A stretch of DNA of 64,000 nucleotides, taken from positions 1 through 64,000 of the forward strand of contig JACEFZ010013560.1 of NCBI GenBank assembly GCA_014155875.1, in the 5' to 3' direction. Source of the DNA: Cepaea nemoralis. Lineage: Eukaryota; Mollusca; Gastropoda; Stylommatophora; Helicidae. The notes beneath the pieces were generated by a model. The model searched no databases. It had not been told where the DNA came from and saw only the letters and a program-made list of their open reading frames with translations. Positions 55,101-64,000 of the stretch are shown piece after piece. The first letter of the stretch is position 1. Each line of letters opens with the position of its first letter. The position numbers were made by a program, and so were the translations under genes.

Positions 55101-58100
55101 ATTGTTCTTCCCCTATTTCAGGTTGTATTTTCTTCCTCACTCTTTGCATGATAATTCGTAACAAAATCTTTGTGATGTGACTCATTATACTAATTGTTCT
55201 ATGTTGATCACATTCTAAGGTTCCTGATTTCTTTGGGATTGCAATAAATACAGAATTACATAATTCAGAAGGTATATCTCCAGTATCATATAATGTGTTC
55301 AGCAGTCTAGTGACTTGCTCTAGTCCAAATTCTTCTAAAGCTTTAATCATTTCTGTTGTGATGTTATCTGCACCGGGGGCCTTGCCAGCTTTCATATGCT
55401 TAAGAACATTTTGAACCTCCATCTTTAAAATTGCTGGTCCTTCATTATTAAATCTAATAGCATACTGTTCCTCTCTGTTATCATTATACAGGTCTTTCAC
55501 ATAATCTGTCCATACATGTAGAATCTGATCTTTTTCTATTATGATTTTGCCATCTTTAGTTTTTAGACAGCGTGTTGATGTACTTGTTCTTTTATTAGTA
55601 AGTTCCTGAATTCTTTTGTGCACTAATTTGGTATTTTGACTGTTGTGTTATTTTTCAATTTCTAAGCACTTTTCCTCAAGCCATGATTCTTTTGCCTTCC
55701 TACATAATATTCTGACTTGTCTGTGAATTTCTTCATATTTGGCAGGATTATATTTGTTGAGTCTTCTTGTTTCCATTAAGTGTAAAATTTCCTCAGTCAT
55801 CCATTTCTTACGACCCACCTTCTTTAATTTTGGAATAGTTGTTTCTGCAGCCACATTGATTGAATTCTTTAACATTTCCCATTGATCATCCACAGCCTGG
55901 AATAGGATCTCTAAATCAGACAATATTTCAAATCTGTTCTGTACTTCTATGTTGAATTTGTTTTGTATTTCCTTGTCATTACTCAATGTACACAAGTCAT
56001 ATTTAGTGTTTCCTGTTATATACTTGACTTTCTTCAACTTTATCCTCAATTTTCCTGTGAGTAATCTGTGGTCACTATAACAATCAGCACTGGGAACTGT
56101 TTTTGCTACTGGTAGCGCGTTTCTAAATCTTCTGCTAATGAGAATGTAGTCAATCTGGTTTCTGATCCTGCTATCAGGACTCCTCCAGGTCCATAATCTT
56201 CTAGGGTGTTGCTTGAACCAGGTGTTTCCTACAATCATTTCCTGTTCTTTTGCCAACTCTACTAGTCTGTATCCTCTTTCATTTCTCTCTCCTAAACCAT
56301 AGTTTCCTACTGTGTATCTATCCCCTTGATTTCCTACTTTTGCATTGAAGTCCCCTATTATGATGTTTATTTCTGAATTTTTACATTTCTTTAAGGCAGA
56401 CTCTATGTCATTATAAAATTCCTCTACACTATCTTCACTGGACTCTCCAGTTGGGGCATATACTTGAATAACATTTATGTTAAAAGGTCTGCCACTCAAT
56501 TTAACTAGTAGAACTCTGTCCGACACGGCCCAATATCCCTGAACAGACGTTGATGTTTTCCGGTCCAAAATTATTGCCACTCCCCTATGTCGATCTTCAC
56601 CTCCTGAATAAATAATCTTAAAATATGTATGTATCTTGATGCCTGCTCCTGTCCATCTCGTTTCGCACATACCTAATATATTAATTTTTTCTCTTTGAAT
56701 TTCTTGTGTTATGTTCTCTAATGTTCCGTCGTTGTTTAATGTCCTAACGTTCCATGTTTCTAATTTTAATGTCTCTGTCCTTGTCTTGCGATGATCAGTC
56801 TTTAAGCGAATCATAATAAACTAGGCACTTTCAAAGAGGTAGTTTGCCGTTGCTTTCCTCTATGGCAGTGACCATATTGGCCGGATGACCGCAATCATTG
56901 TCTCTCGAAAGAGATCTTCTGCTTGCCGTCGCGAAACTCGAGACCATAACCAACAAATATCTGTCGGCTGCCCTCAAAATTTCATCCACCACATTCCTTC
57001 CGTGGCTTCTTTTGAACACTTCCAATAAACGAACACGAAATAACATCACATAATCCAAAGGAAAAACACTATCCACACGAATTCCACGGGAATTTTTGAT
57101 TACATATGTCTTAATAACTGATCACATAAATCTCTATTGGGAATTGATCACATAAGACTATTGAGAACTGATCACATAATTCTATTAAGTTATCACATAC
57201 GTCTGTATTAAGAATTGATCACATAAGGGCATGTTTACAAATCAAACTACATTGTTGTGAAACTACTGAATACCAGTATGGACAATAATGAACACGTAAC
57301 CAATAACCGAATTTAACACTTGCTTAAATATTTACAATGTTCTTGATGTATTTTATTAGGCTGGGCGTAACTTTGACCCAGAAGACCACGAGTATGTGAA
57401 AAGAATTCTGGGTGTTCCAGATGTGGCAAAGGCTGAATTTTTGGCTCGTCAGTTGCCTAGACAAGAGTTTGAAAGAAATCTGGAAGCCAGCGAGCTGCCA
57501 GAGAACTTTGACCTTAGAGTTAAGTATCCAAACTGCCCAACACTGAAGGAGATCCGTGATCAAGGACACTGTGGCTCCTGCTGGGTGAGACCATTTGTTT
57601 GTTTGTCTAAGGCATCACGTGCATTGCCTGTCTAAGGCAACACATTGTCTTGTCTTAAGACAGCAGATTCTTTCTCTGTGTGGGTAAAACAGCAGATTGT
57701 TTTTGTCTGTGTGGGTAAGACAACAGATTGTTTGCCTTTGTGGGTAAAATAGCATATTGTTTGTTTGCCTGTGTGTGTAAGACAGCAGATTGATTGTTTG
57801 ACTGTGTGGGTAAGACAGCAGATTGTTTGCCTGTGTGGGTAAGACAGATTGTTTGTTTGCAATTTACTGGGTAAGACAGATTGTTTGCCTTTGTGGGTAA
57901 AAAAGAAGATTGTTTGCCTGTCTGGGTAAGACAGTAGATTGTTTGCTTGTGTGGATAAGACAGTAGATTGTTTGCCTGTGTGGGTAAGACAGATTGTTTG
58001 TTTGCCTGTGTGGGTAAGACAGCAAATTGTTTGCTGTGTGGGTAAGAAATAAGATTGTTTGCTTATCTGAGTAAGACAGCAGATTGTTTGTTTGTGTGTG

Positions 58101-61100
58101 TAAGACAGCAGATTGATTGTTTGTATGTGTGGGTGAGACAACAGATTTGTTTGTCTGTCTACAGCAGATTGTTTGTCAACAACATATTGTTTGTCTGTCA
58201 GAGCAATATATTGTTTGTCTGTTAGGGTAAGACAACAGATTGTTTGTCTGTCTACAGCAGATTGTTTGTCTGCTCTACAGCAGATAGTTTGTCGACAACA
58301 GATTGTTTGTCCGTCTACAACAGATTGTTTGCCTATTAGGGTAAGACAACAGATTGCCAGTCTGCGACAGTTTGTTTGCCAGTATGTGACAGTTTGTTTG
58401 CCATTCTACGACAGTTTGTTTGCCAGTCTACGACAGTTTGGATGCCAGTCTAGGATAGTTTGTTTGCCAGTCTAGGACAGTTTGTTTGATAGTCTGACAG
58501 TTTGCCAGCCAGTCTAGGACAGTTTGTTTGCCAGTCTACGACAGTTTTCCTGACTGTCTAGGTACAAGTGAAGGCCTCACACTTCACACCCTGGCTGTAT
58601 CTTTCATATGATTAACTTGGCCTATATTCATCACTCAGGCCTTTGGTGCTGCTGAAGCCATGACAGATCGCATCTGCATCCAGTCTCAAGGGAAGGTCCA
58701 GTTTCATTTTGCTGCTGAAGACATTTTGGCCTGTTGTCATACTTGCGGTTTTGGGTAAGTAACTAGATTTGTGTGATTTAATAGGGCAGGACACCCAGAA
58801 TGTTGAAAATAAACTGCACAACTTTCCTGTTCGTGTGATTATTTACTAACACAGAATTATACCCTGGGCCCAGGAGAGCTGTGGCTGGTAGGTTACGGTG
58901 TCCACCCCAGGTTCAGAAATGCCGGGTTCAATCTCAGATTGAAATTTCAGGGCTGAGAATTATATTAAATATACATCCCCTGATCTAGTGGGTAGTGAGA
59001 CTAGATACCTAGCCTTCTTGAGGCCACTGTTCTGACAAAATTGTTTGTAAATAAAACCAACCAAAGGATAGAGCTCTAATACATCTGTCTCATCATCTGT
59101 TTAGAGCAGTGGTTTTCAACCGGTGGGGAATTCCCCCTCTCCCGGAAAAAGGGGGGGGGGTAGGGGGGGGGGGGGAATTAAGATTATTTCAAGATCGCGT
59201 TAATATAAAAATAATCATATTGTTTTTCCCTCTAAATTTTACAGTTCCATACTTCTCGCCGTAATGAAATTCGTTTTATAATGTAAGTAGACCCGCAAAT
59301 CACGTTTTATGTAGATGTCTAGACTCGTTCTAGTATGCGTTATTAAATTTAGCTTCCATTTTTATGTATACTGTGTTAGGAAAGGGGGGCGGGGTTTTTA
59401 GGGAGGAAATTCGAAATGGAAATGACGTTCTAAACATATGGTAAAGGGGTGCATGGGCCAAAAAAGGTTGAGAACCGCTAGTCTGGAGGAAGCAAACCGG
59501 GAAAAGGAAGCAAATCGGGCACAATGCACCTTTGAGTTGTGAAACAATGTCCTTGCAAGAGGAACGAAGATGAATTGATCCAATAACATTTTAAAGGACA
59601 TTATTTTCCTTCTACTGCTGTTAACTCGGTTAGCGGGGTAGGGGTATCCAATCAAAGGAGATGTAAGACGCCTCCTTTCCTCCGTTAGTCTATGGGACAC
59701 CATTAGGCAAGGTGGAGTACCTGTTTAGGCCGCTCAGAGTTACGTGAAGCCATGGAAGCAGGTGGTGGATGGAGTGTGAGAGCAGCCGACGGACTGTTGT
59801 TGGTTATGGTCTGCACTCTGCGGGGATAGGTAGATGATCTCATCAGTTGAAACAATGGCTATGGCCACCGGCTAGTACAGTCACTGCCCTGAAGGAAAGC
59901 AGTGGAAGACTACCTTCTGCAAAACTTGCAAAGAAACCTTAACAACCATGATAGAAAACCTAATAAGAAAGAGATCTGGTGGTGAGACCCCCAAGCCAGA
60001 CAGATGAGATAACATTGGGGAAGAGTGTGACACGGGGGCCAGTGCTAGTAATCGTGATAACGGAGTTATTCCTGATGGTGTTACCAAGGAAATCCCATGT
60101 GTCAGACTGTGAAGTAAAGTGAGACTAGGAACGTGGAATGTGAGAAGTCTGTATCAAGGAAAGCATAGTATGTATGATAGTATGTGGAGATTGAGAGGTT
60201 AACTATTAACATTTTAAGAATTAGTGAACATCGCTGGAGAGTCAAGGGACATTTTACCACTGGAAATGGAAGTCTGGTCATATATTCTGGTAGAAATGTT
60301 GGAGGCCAGAACGGAGTGGAATTTTGTTTAGATAAAATAACTGCAAAAGCTTTAATTGAATATTATCATTAGTGATATAATCCTTACTGTCAGACTTAAA
60401 GCCCCTCCCCCCCCCCCCCCAAAAAAAAAAAAAATACAGATTTGTGCAAATATTTCAACAGCAAAGGAAGACGAAATTGAGGATGTTTACAACACACTGG
60501 AAGACACATTACATAAGATTGGTCGATTGGTCATAATGACATAACAATAATAATGGGAGATTTTAATGGAAAAGTGGGTACCGGAAGAGCTGAACATGAG
60601 AGACACGTTTTAGGAAAATTTGGATTGGGAAATAGAAATGATGCAGATGACAAATTACTTGAATTTTGCACAGAAAATAGTTAACGATAACCAACACACT
60701 TTTTAAATTTAGTTAAAAAGTTGAGTTTAGTTTAGTCGATGGATCAACATCACGGCACACGGATGTAACCCATAAGTGCTCCGTTCTCCTCCTAACTCAA
60801 AACTGAGTTTGGAGAAACTCAGCTCAGTGCACGAACTCCGTAGCACCGGCGAGGATCCTGAAATACTTTGGGTAGATTTTTAACTCGAAATTGTGCCCGG
60901 GCAGCGCCGTTAGGCTACTCTTTTTTCGATTTCCAACTGCCAAGGGTTTTTTTACGTGCGCAACAATACACACGGGCGTCCGATCTCACTACCCAGAGAC
61001 TAAGGGAAATTTTATTACTAGAAGTCCACGTGAAAAAAATCCCGGACATCACCGGGGCTTGAACCCAGGACCTCCAGCACTCGAGGCGGACACCATACCT

Positions 61101-62966
61101 CGAGACCACGCATCCCCCATCCACACTTTTTAAACAACACCCAAGAAGACCCTTCACGGTCGAAGTTCCCGGACAGTACTACACTACTACCAAAAATCCA
61201 GATAGATTATATTTTAATACAAAGAAGATGGAGATCAACAATCTGCAAAAACTTTACGAAGTGCAGGCTGTGATACAGATCATCAGTTATTAGAAGGATG
61301 TGTGAAAGTAAAACTCAAAAAGCTTACCTGAGGACCAAGGCCATTTCGTTTTGATCCCACAAAAATAGAAGATGCATTCAACGTTAAAGTGAAGAATCGT
61401 TTTGGGGTCTTGGTGTCTATACAGGAGGAATTGATACCTGATGAATTGGCAGTACAAGCTAGAGATATCTTGATAACTGCAGCCAAAGATTTAATTCCGA
61501 CCAAGAAAAAGCAACATAGGCCATGGATTACATCAGACACGTTAGAATTAATAAAACAACGAAGGGAACTGAAACAGAAAGGAGGTGAATCCGATAACAG
61601 CAGGATGAAGTATAAATCTTTAACTCGAGAAATAAGAAAGAAAACAAGAAAGGACAAAAATCAATATATACAGATTGCTGTACCAGAATAGAGCAATATC
61701 ATAAGACTGGAAGAGATTATGAAATGTTCAAAGAAATGAAGTTATTGACAAGAAATGTTCAACCTCAACTGAATGCTAGCTATGACAAGATGGGAAATAC
61801 ATTAACGGAATCTAGATACATTCTAGAAAGATGGCAAAAGTACTGCAGTGATGTGTATTTTTTTTTTTTTTTAAATATGACATGAATGACAGTGAGGATA
61901 TGATATATGAATGAGATACATGAACCAATGACAGCAGAGACACCCGGGAAGGTTAACCCGGTCAACAAATGCCCACAGAAGTCGGATGTGTCGGCCTAAC
62001 GGCGCACAACGCAGTCACATCCGAGAAAAAAAAAATCCGGATGAACGAAGAAGAAGAAGCAGAGACAGAGCCTGAACCCTCATTAGATGAAACTGCACGG
62101 GCAATACAGAACATGAAGAATGGTAAATCACCTGGATGTGATGAGATACAAGCTGAACTAAATAAAGCAGGAGGAGAAGAAAGCATACAAACCTGTCACG
62201 CATTATGTAAAAAGATGTGATATATGGCCAAAAGATTGGAAGACAACTATCTTCATTCCAATACCAATAAAGGACAACCTGAAATTATGCACCAACTATA
62301 GAACTGTTGCCCTAATCAGTCATGCAAGTAAAATTCTACTAAACATCGTAATGGGAAGACTTCGTAAGAAAATGGAAGAAAAGATTAACATGGTTCAAGC
62401 TGGATTTAGACAAGGAAGAGGAACAAGAGATCACATACTCAACATGCGTTTAATAATAGAGAAGTGCAGAGAATTTAATGTAAACCTGTTCTCATGTTTT
62501 GTGGATTACTCAAAGGCATTTGACTGTGTACAACATCAGAAACTTTGGGAAATCATGAAGAATATGGGCTTTCCATCACATGTATACACCTCATAAAAAT
62601 GCTCCATCTAGACAAGGGGCGACCAATACGAGGCCCGCGGGCTGCATGCGGCCCGCCAGGAGTCATGTTGCGGCCCGCGGGGTGGGAAGCGACGATGTGG
62701 TCGAAGCTATAGCATGCTTGCTTGTTTTGCCCTGCCTGCTGAAAAGGTTGGCCACCCCTGCTCTAGTAGATTTTAAGTTCTAGCCAAAAACATAGCCAGG
62801 CTGACAAGAATGGTTTTTTGTGTGTATTTATTTATTTATTTTTTTTTTCTTCAAAATGTATTTCTCTTTTTGTATCTTAGCTGCAATGGCGGTTATCCTG
62901 CTGAGGCTTGGGCCTACTACCAACATACTGGCGTTGTCTCAGGCTGGTCCTTTCAACAGCTCAGAG
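51979..62966 (+). CDS. CTSB: Cathepsin B copy 2 (coding exons 1-4; rest beyond window)
   Basis: Second tandem copy. Coding exons 51979-52107, 57360-57584, 58639-58754 and 62881-62966 correspond one to one with copy 1; the later half must lie past 64000 if it exists. Exon 2 is in frame and holds the intact active site [10 protein letters not shown]. Exon 4 is 86 bp instead of 85: a T at 62945 shifts the frame after HTGVVSG. Signal peptide and propeptide are intact. Introns 1 and 3 are enlarged by RTE, hAT and SINE insertions absent from copy 1. Protein differences from copy 1 are mostly conservative (I/V, L/F, Y/F, K/E). Function uncertain for the same reason as copy 1. Confidence 0.9.
52175..52465 (+). 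mobile_element. SINE-A, shared with unit 1
   Basis: GGCATGGCCGAATGGATAAG and GGGGTTCAACCCCTACACC; same position relative to exon 1 as 21151-21440. Confidence 0.8.
52470..53750. other. Intron 1 sequence special to copy 2
   Basis: 52595-52710 is a SINE 3' module (AGAAAGCAATGGCAAACTAC). 52820-53190 contains an 89-codon minus-strand ORF ([19 protein letters not shown]) that I cannot assign. 53400-53580 is pyrimidine-rich. None of it is in copy 1. Confidence 0.4.
53755..53920. repeat. 25-bp tandem repeat, left half split by RTE
   Basis: Degenerate TTAAGAATTGATCACATAAG units, as at 21533-21722; the array resumes at 57090-57235. Confidence 0.7.
53932..54477 (-). pseudogene. RTE ORF, C-terminal domain
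   Basis: 181 codons: [74 protein letters not shown]. The ORF closes at HGT-stop just before the tail. Out of frame with the upstream RT segment by a shift near 54470. Confidence 0.85.
54461..54955 (-). pseudogene. RTE ORF, RT palm with YADD
   Basis: 165 codons with [13 protein letters not shown] (RT block 4) and [11 protein letters not shown] (catalytic YADD, block 5), then [11 protein letters not shown]. Upstream, the block [11 protein letters not shown] (catalytic Asp) lies at about 54960-55020 between frames. Confidence 0.88.
55030..55623 (-). pseudogene. RTE ORF, RT finger region
   Basis: 197 codons: [59 protein letters not shown]. Same frame as the endonuclease, separated by one TAA at about 55635. 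Confidence 0.87.
55648..56814 (-). CDS. RTE AP-type endonuclease domain
   Basis: 388-codon open frame. Catalytic motifs of the exonuclease-endonuclease-phosphatase fold: LETWNVRTL (Asn), MCETRWTG (Glu), IGDFNAKVG (Asp and Asn), YSDHRLL (Asp-His). It nicks target DNA for target-primed reverse transcription. Commonly annotated in animals as craniofacial development protein 2-like, a domesticated relative; here the context is plainly a retrotransposon. Confidence 0.9.
   Translation of the reverse strand: MIRLKTDHRKTRTETLKLETWNVRTLNNDGTLENITQEIQREKINILGMCETRWTGAGIKIHTYFKIIYSGGEDRHRGVAIILDRKTSTSVQGYWAVSDRVLLVKLSGRPFNINVIQVYAPTGESSEDSVEEFYNDIESALKKCKNSEINIIIGDFNAKVGNQGDRYTVGNYGLGERNERGYRLVELAKEQEMIVGNTWFKQHPRRLWTWRSPDSRIRNQIDYILISRRFRNALPVAKTVPSADCYSDHRLLTGKLRIKLKKVKYITGNTKYDLCTLSNDKEIQNKFNIEVQNRFEILSDLEILFQAVDDQWEMLKNSINVAAETTIPKLKKVGRKKWMTEEILHLMETRRLNKYNPAKYEEIHRQVRILCRKAKESWLEEKCLEIEK
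57360..57584 (+). CDS. CTSB: CTSB copy 2 coding exon 2 with intact active site
   Basis: 225 bp, 75 codons: [19 protein letters not shown] to [10 protein letters not shown]. The catalytic Cys is in frame. Differs from copy 1 exon 2 at about a dozen positions plus the indel. Confidence 0.93.
57590..58555. repeat. Intron 2 minisatellite (copy 2)
   Basis: About 760 bp of the GTAAGACAGCAGATTGTTTG unit and about 210 bp of the ACAGTTTGTTTGCCAGTCTA unit: the reverse of copy 1. Confidence 0.9.
58639..58754 (+). CDS. CTSB: CTSB copy 2 coding exon 3
   Basis: [17 protein letters not shown] to CCHTCGFG, same length and phase as copy 1. Confidence 0.93.
58862..59010 (+). mobile_element. SINE-G, shared with unit 1
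   Basis: GTGGCTGGTAGGTTACGGTG and GCCGGGTTCAATCTC; counterpart of 23446-23660. Confidence 0.5.
59107..59480 (-). mobile_element. hAT MITE inserted only in unit 2
   Basis: 374 bp, same family as 44442-44826 in opposite orientation (CAGTGGTTTTCAACCGG, end GGTTGAGAACCGCTA). TSD GTTTAGAG/GTCTGGAG (6 of 8). Unit 1 keeps the empty site CTGTCTAGATGAAGC near 23740. Confidence 0.9.
60708..61121 (-). mobile_element. SINE-D nested in the RTE
   Basis: 414 bp with perfect 13-bp TSD CACACTTTTTAAA (60695-60707, 61122-61134). tRNA-like head with A box TGGTCTCGAGG and B box GGTTCAAGCCC; tail GTGATGTTGATCC then ACTAAACTAAACT. Confidence 0.92.
61943..62057 (+). mobile_element. 115-bp retroposed 3' end of the 38.6-40.3 kb element
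   Basis: Starts CCCGGGAAGGTTAACCCGG, ends GATGAACGAAGAAGAAGA. Perfect 10-bp TSD AGCAGAGACA (61933-61942, 62058-62067). Confidence 0.88.
62351..62596 (+). pseudogene. RTE RT fragment
   Basis: [20 protein letters not shown] and [22 protein letters not shown] blocks 2-3 with the first catalytic Asp. Breaks off before YADD. Confidence 0.8.
62613..62760. mobile_element. Short hAT-like MITE
   Basis: 148 bp, C-A-rich to G-C-rich, ends CAAGGGGCGACCAA and, inverted, CAGGGGTGGCCAACC. Flanking octamers do not match well, so the TSD is not confirmed. Confidence 0.5.
62881..62966 (+). CDS. CTSB: CTSB copy 2 coding exon 4, frameshifted
   Basis: [19 protein letters not shown], then a T at 62945 (GGCTGGTCC against GGCGGTCC) shifts the frame. 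Donor GAG|GTACAG is unchanged. Confidence 0.9.
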
Positions 62967-63629
62967 GTACAGTTGATTCTCTTGGATGTTGATTTAATTT
63001 GTTCAATGTGATAATTATATTATTGCATGAAACTCAGGTTTGTTATGGCTGATGCGACAAAAAGGCATGGATGCAATAATCAGTAACTCAGAGATGAGAG
63101 AAATGGCTGCAGCAGGGAATGACAGCATAGTGAAGATGGTTAGGTGTGTGTAACTGCCAACAAAGAAAGCGATAACAATCACAGACACAGTATCTCAATG
63201 AAGACTGTACGTTAATTCTATGGGGAGTTATTAATATTTTTGTGTCGTGATCTACAATCAGGAAATGCAAAGGGATCTTAAGAAATGGGGCATTTTTTTT
63301 TACCGCGGCTAAATAAATTGGAAGCTGACAAATCTGACTTCTATTACTGTGGCTTGTTTATTTTTAAAGGACAACATATATCATTACGTCTGGGGTGGCG
63401 AGACCTAACTTGACGTAATATCTATTTTTCGATAGGATGTGCCGTGACCTAATTAATAATTAAAAATGGATGCCAATTGTTTATTGTTCAATACAAGTCT
63501 GTCGCATTGCTAACGAACCTGGCATGATGTATATTTTATTGTGTGTTTTGGTAAAGGAAAGTAAAGGTCACATTCATCTTTCAATAGGATGTTGAGAGGG
63601 TTGAGAGGATCGAGAAGATCAAATTCTTT

Positions 63630-63935
63630 GCATCTGGTTTTACCCCATATGGCTGGGTCTCTTTCCGTAGGGCTGCTTGACGAAAGCATCATATAAAGCA
63701 CGAGAGGTGTCTCTCTCGTTTTACTCGTGCTCCGAAGGTTATAGGTTAGATTCCGGGCCGCACCCTTCGGTTTACGAGTTAAATGTTTCGGAGACTCCTG
63801 TGGGTCGTCGCTAAAAGCTACGGAGTTCGTGCTTTGTGCGACGCTTTCCGTGCTGCGGAAAGAGACCGAGCCATATGGGATAAAACCCGGTGCAATGAAG
63901 TCGACCCTGTCGACTTTTAAGCGACCTTTAAGCGA
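63630..63935. mobile_element. Inverted pair of SINE-C copies
   Basis: 63630-63700 (minus, CCCCATATGGCTGGGTCTC) faces 63710-63935 (plus, GTGCGACGCTTTCCGTGCTG, CCATATGGGATAAAACCC). Confidence 0.75.
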
Positions 63936-64000
63936 CAAAGCACGAGAGTCTCAGAGTCTGCGAGAAAAATGCGCTTGACTTTTAAGAATATTCGATAGGA

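Larger units (their letters stand above)
53925..57085 (-). mobile_element. Near-full-length RTE-like LINE
   Basis: About 3.1 kb, the usual size of RTE elements. Minus-strand order: 5' UTR (57085-56815), AP endonuclease (56814-55648), RT (55623-53932), short 3' end ATGATTGATTCATTGA. One nonsense codon and two frameshifts interrupt the single ORF. It sits inside the 25-bp array of CTSB copy 2 intron 1 and is absent from copy 1. Confidence 0.88.
59620..62597 (+). mobile_element. Second RTE-like LINE, 5' UTR to RT, with nested insertions
   Basis: 59630-59940 matches the RTE 5' UTR; 60125-60370 begins the endonuclease ([20 protein letters not shown]); 60550-60690 gives [11 protein letters not shown] and KFGLGNRND; 61130-61690 continues to EFGL-like helices; 62040-62596 is RT. 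Two elements with TSDs interrupt it (60708-61121, 61943-62057). Many stops. Truncated after the first RT aspartate. Confidence 0.8.
46900..64000. repeat. Segmental duplication unit 2 (continues beyond window)
   Basis: Parallels unit 1 from about 16130: the TTCTTCTTC/ACGAT boundary, promoter, leader intron and CTSB exons 1-4 with introns. Differences are substitutions, repeat-length changes and mobile elements. Confidence 0.8.

Noticed and set aside
55648..56814. A host craniofacial development protein 2-like gene
   Set aside because: It is the endonuclease of an RTE LINE: RT follows on the same strand and the 5' UTR recurs elsewhere.

Overview
This window is repeat-rich eukaryotic DNA from an invertebrate, most likely a mollusc (inferred; not provable here). 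Reasons: a spliced animal-type cathepsin B gene, several tRNA-derived SINE families, many RTE-like LINE copies, a Ty3/gypsy element with a copia-like domain order, hAT and mariner-type MITEs, and kilobase-scale mini- and microsatellites. No prokaryotic operon, CRISPR array or intact tRNA or rRNA gene was found. The only host genes I can support are two tandem copies of cathepsin B (CTSB), a lysosomal papain-family cysteine protease.

Layout. 1-6095: a minus-strand, internally deleted LTR retrotransposon (gag, protease, integrase remnants, end of RNase H) inserted in a SINE. 6.1-16.1 kb: SINEs, RTE 3' ends, a MITE, a 2.6-kb 24-bp minisatellite (10131-12712), a mariner fragment and an interspersed repeat ending in (TA)n. 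16.1-46.9 kb: duplication unit 1, with the complete CTSB copy 1 (TATA box 18229, non-coding first exon, eight coding exons 20956-35836, polyA signal 36045), then a gene-free tail of MITEs, SINEs and long trinucleotide arrays. 46.9-64.0 kb: duplication unit 2, with CTSB copy 2 (TATA box 50423, coding exons 1-4, 51979-62966), running off the window.

The two CTSB copies differ by a few percent in exons and keep all visible splice sites, but each carries a one-base T insertion: copy 1 directly before the catalytic CGSCW motif in exon 2, copy 2 in exon 4. Either both are young pseudogenes or these are assembly errors. The occluding loop in copy 1 lacks the two cysteines and one of the two histidines of mammalian cathepsin B.

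Because the locus is duplicated, many mobile elements can be read as occupied versus empty sites. In unit 1 only: SINEs at 18484-18661 and 19176-19419 and RTE pieces at 19476-20149 and 24288-24391. In unit 2 only: a mariner MITE at 51527-51687, RTE elements at about 53925-57085 and 59620-62597, and a hAT MITE at 59107-59480. Target-site duplications (TSDs) are visible for most. RTE-like LINEs are the commonest element; their 3' tails are short (ATG)n or (ATTG)n repeats, and several SINEs end similarly, which suggests that RTE machinery moves the SINEs and seeds microsatellites.
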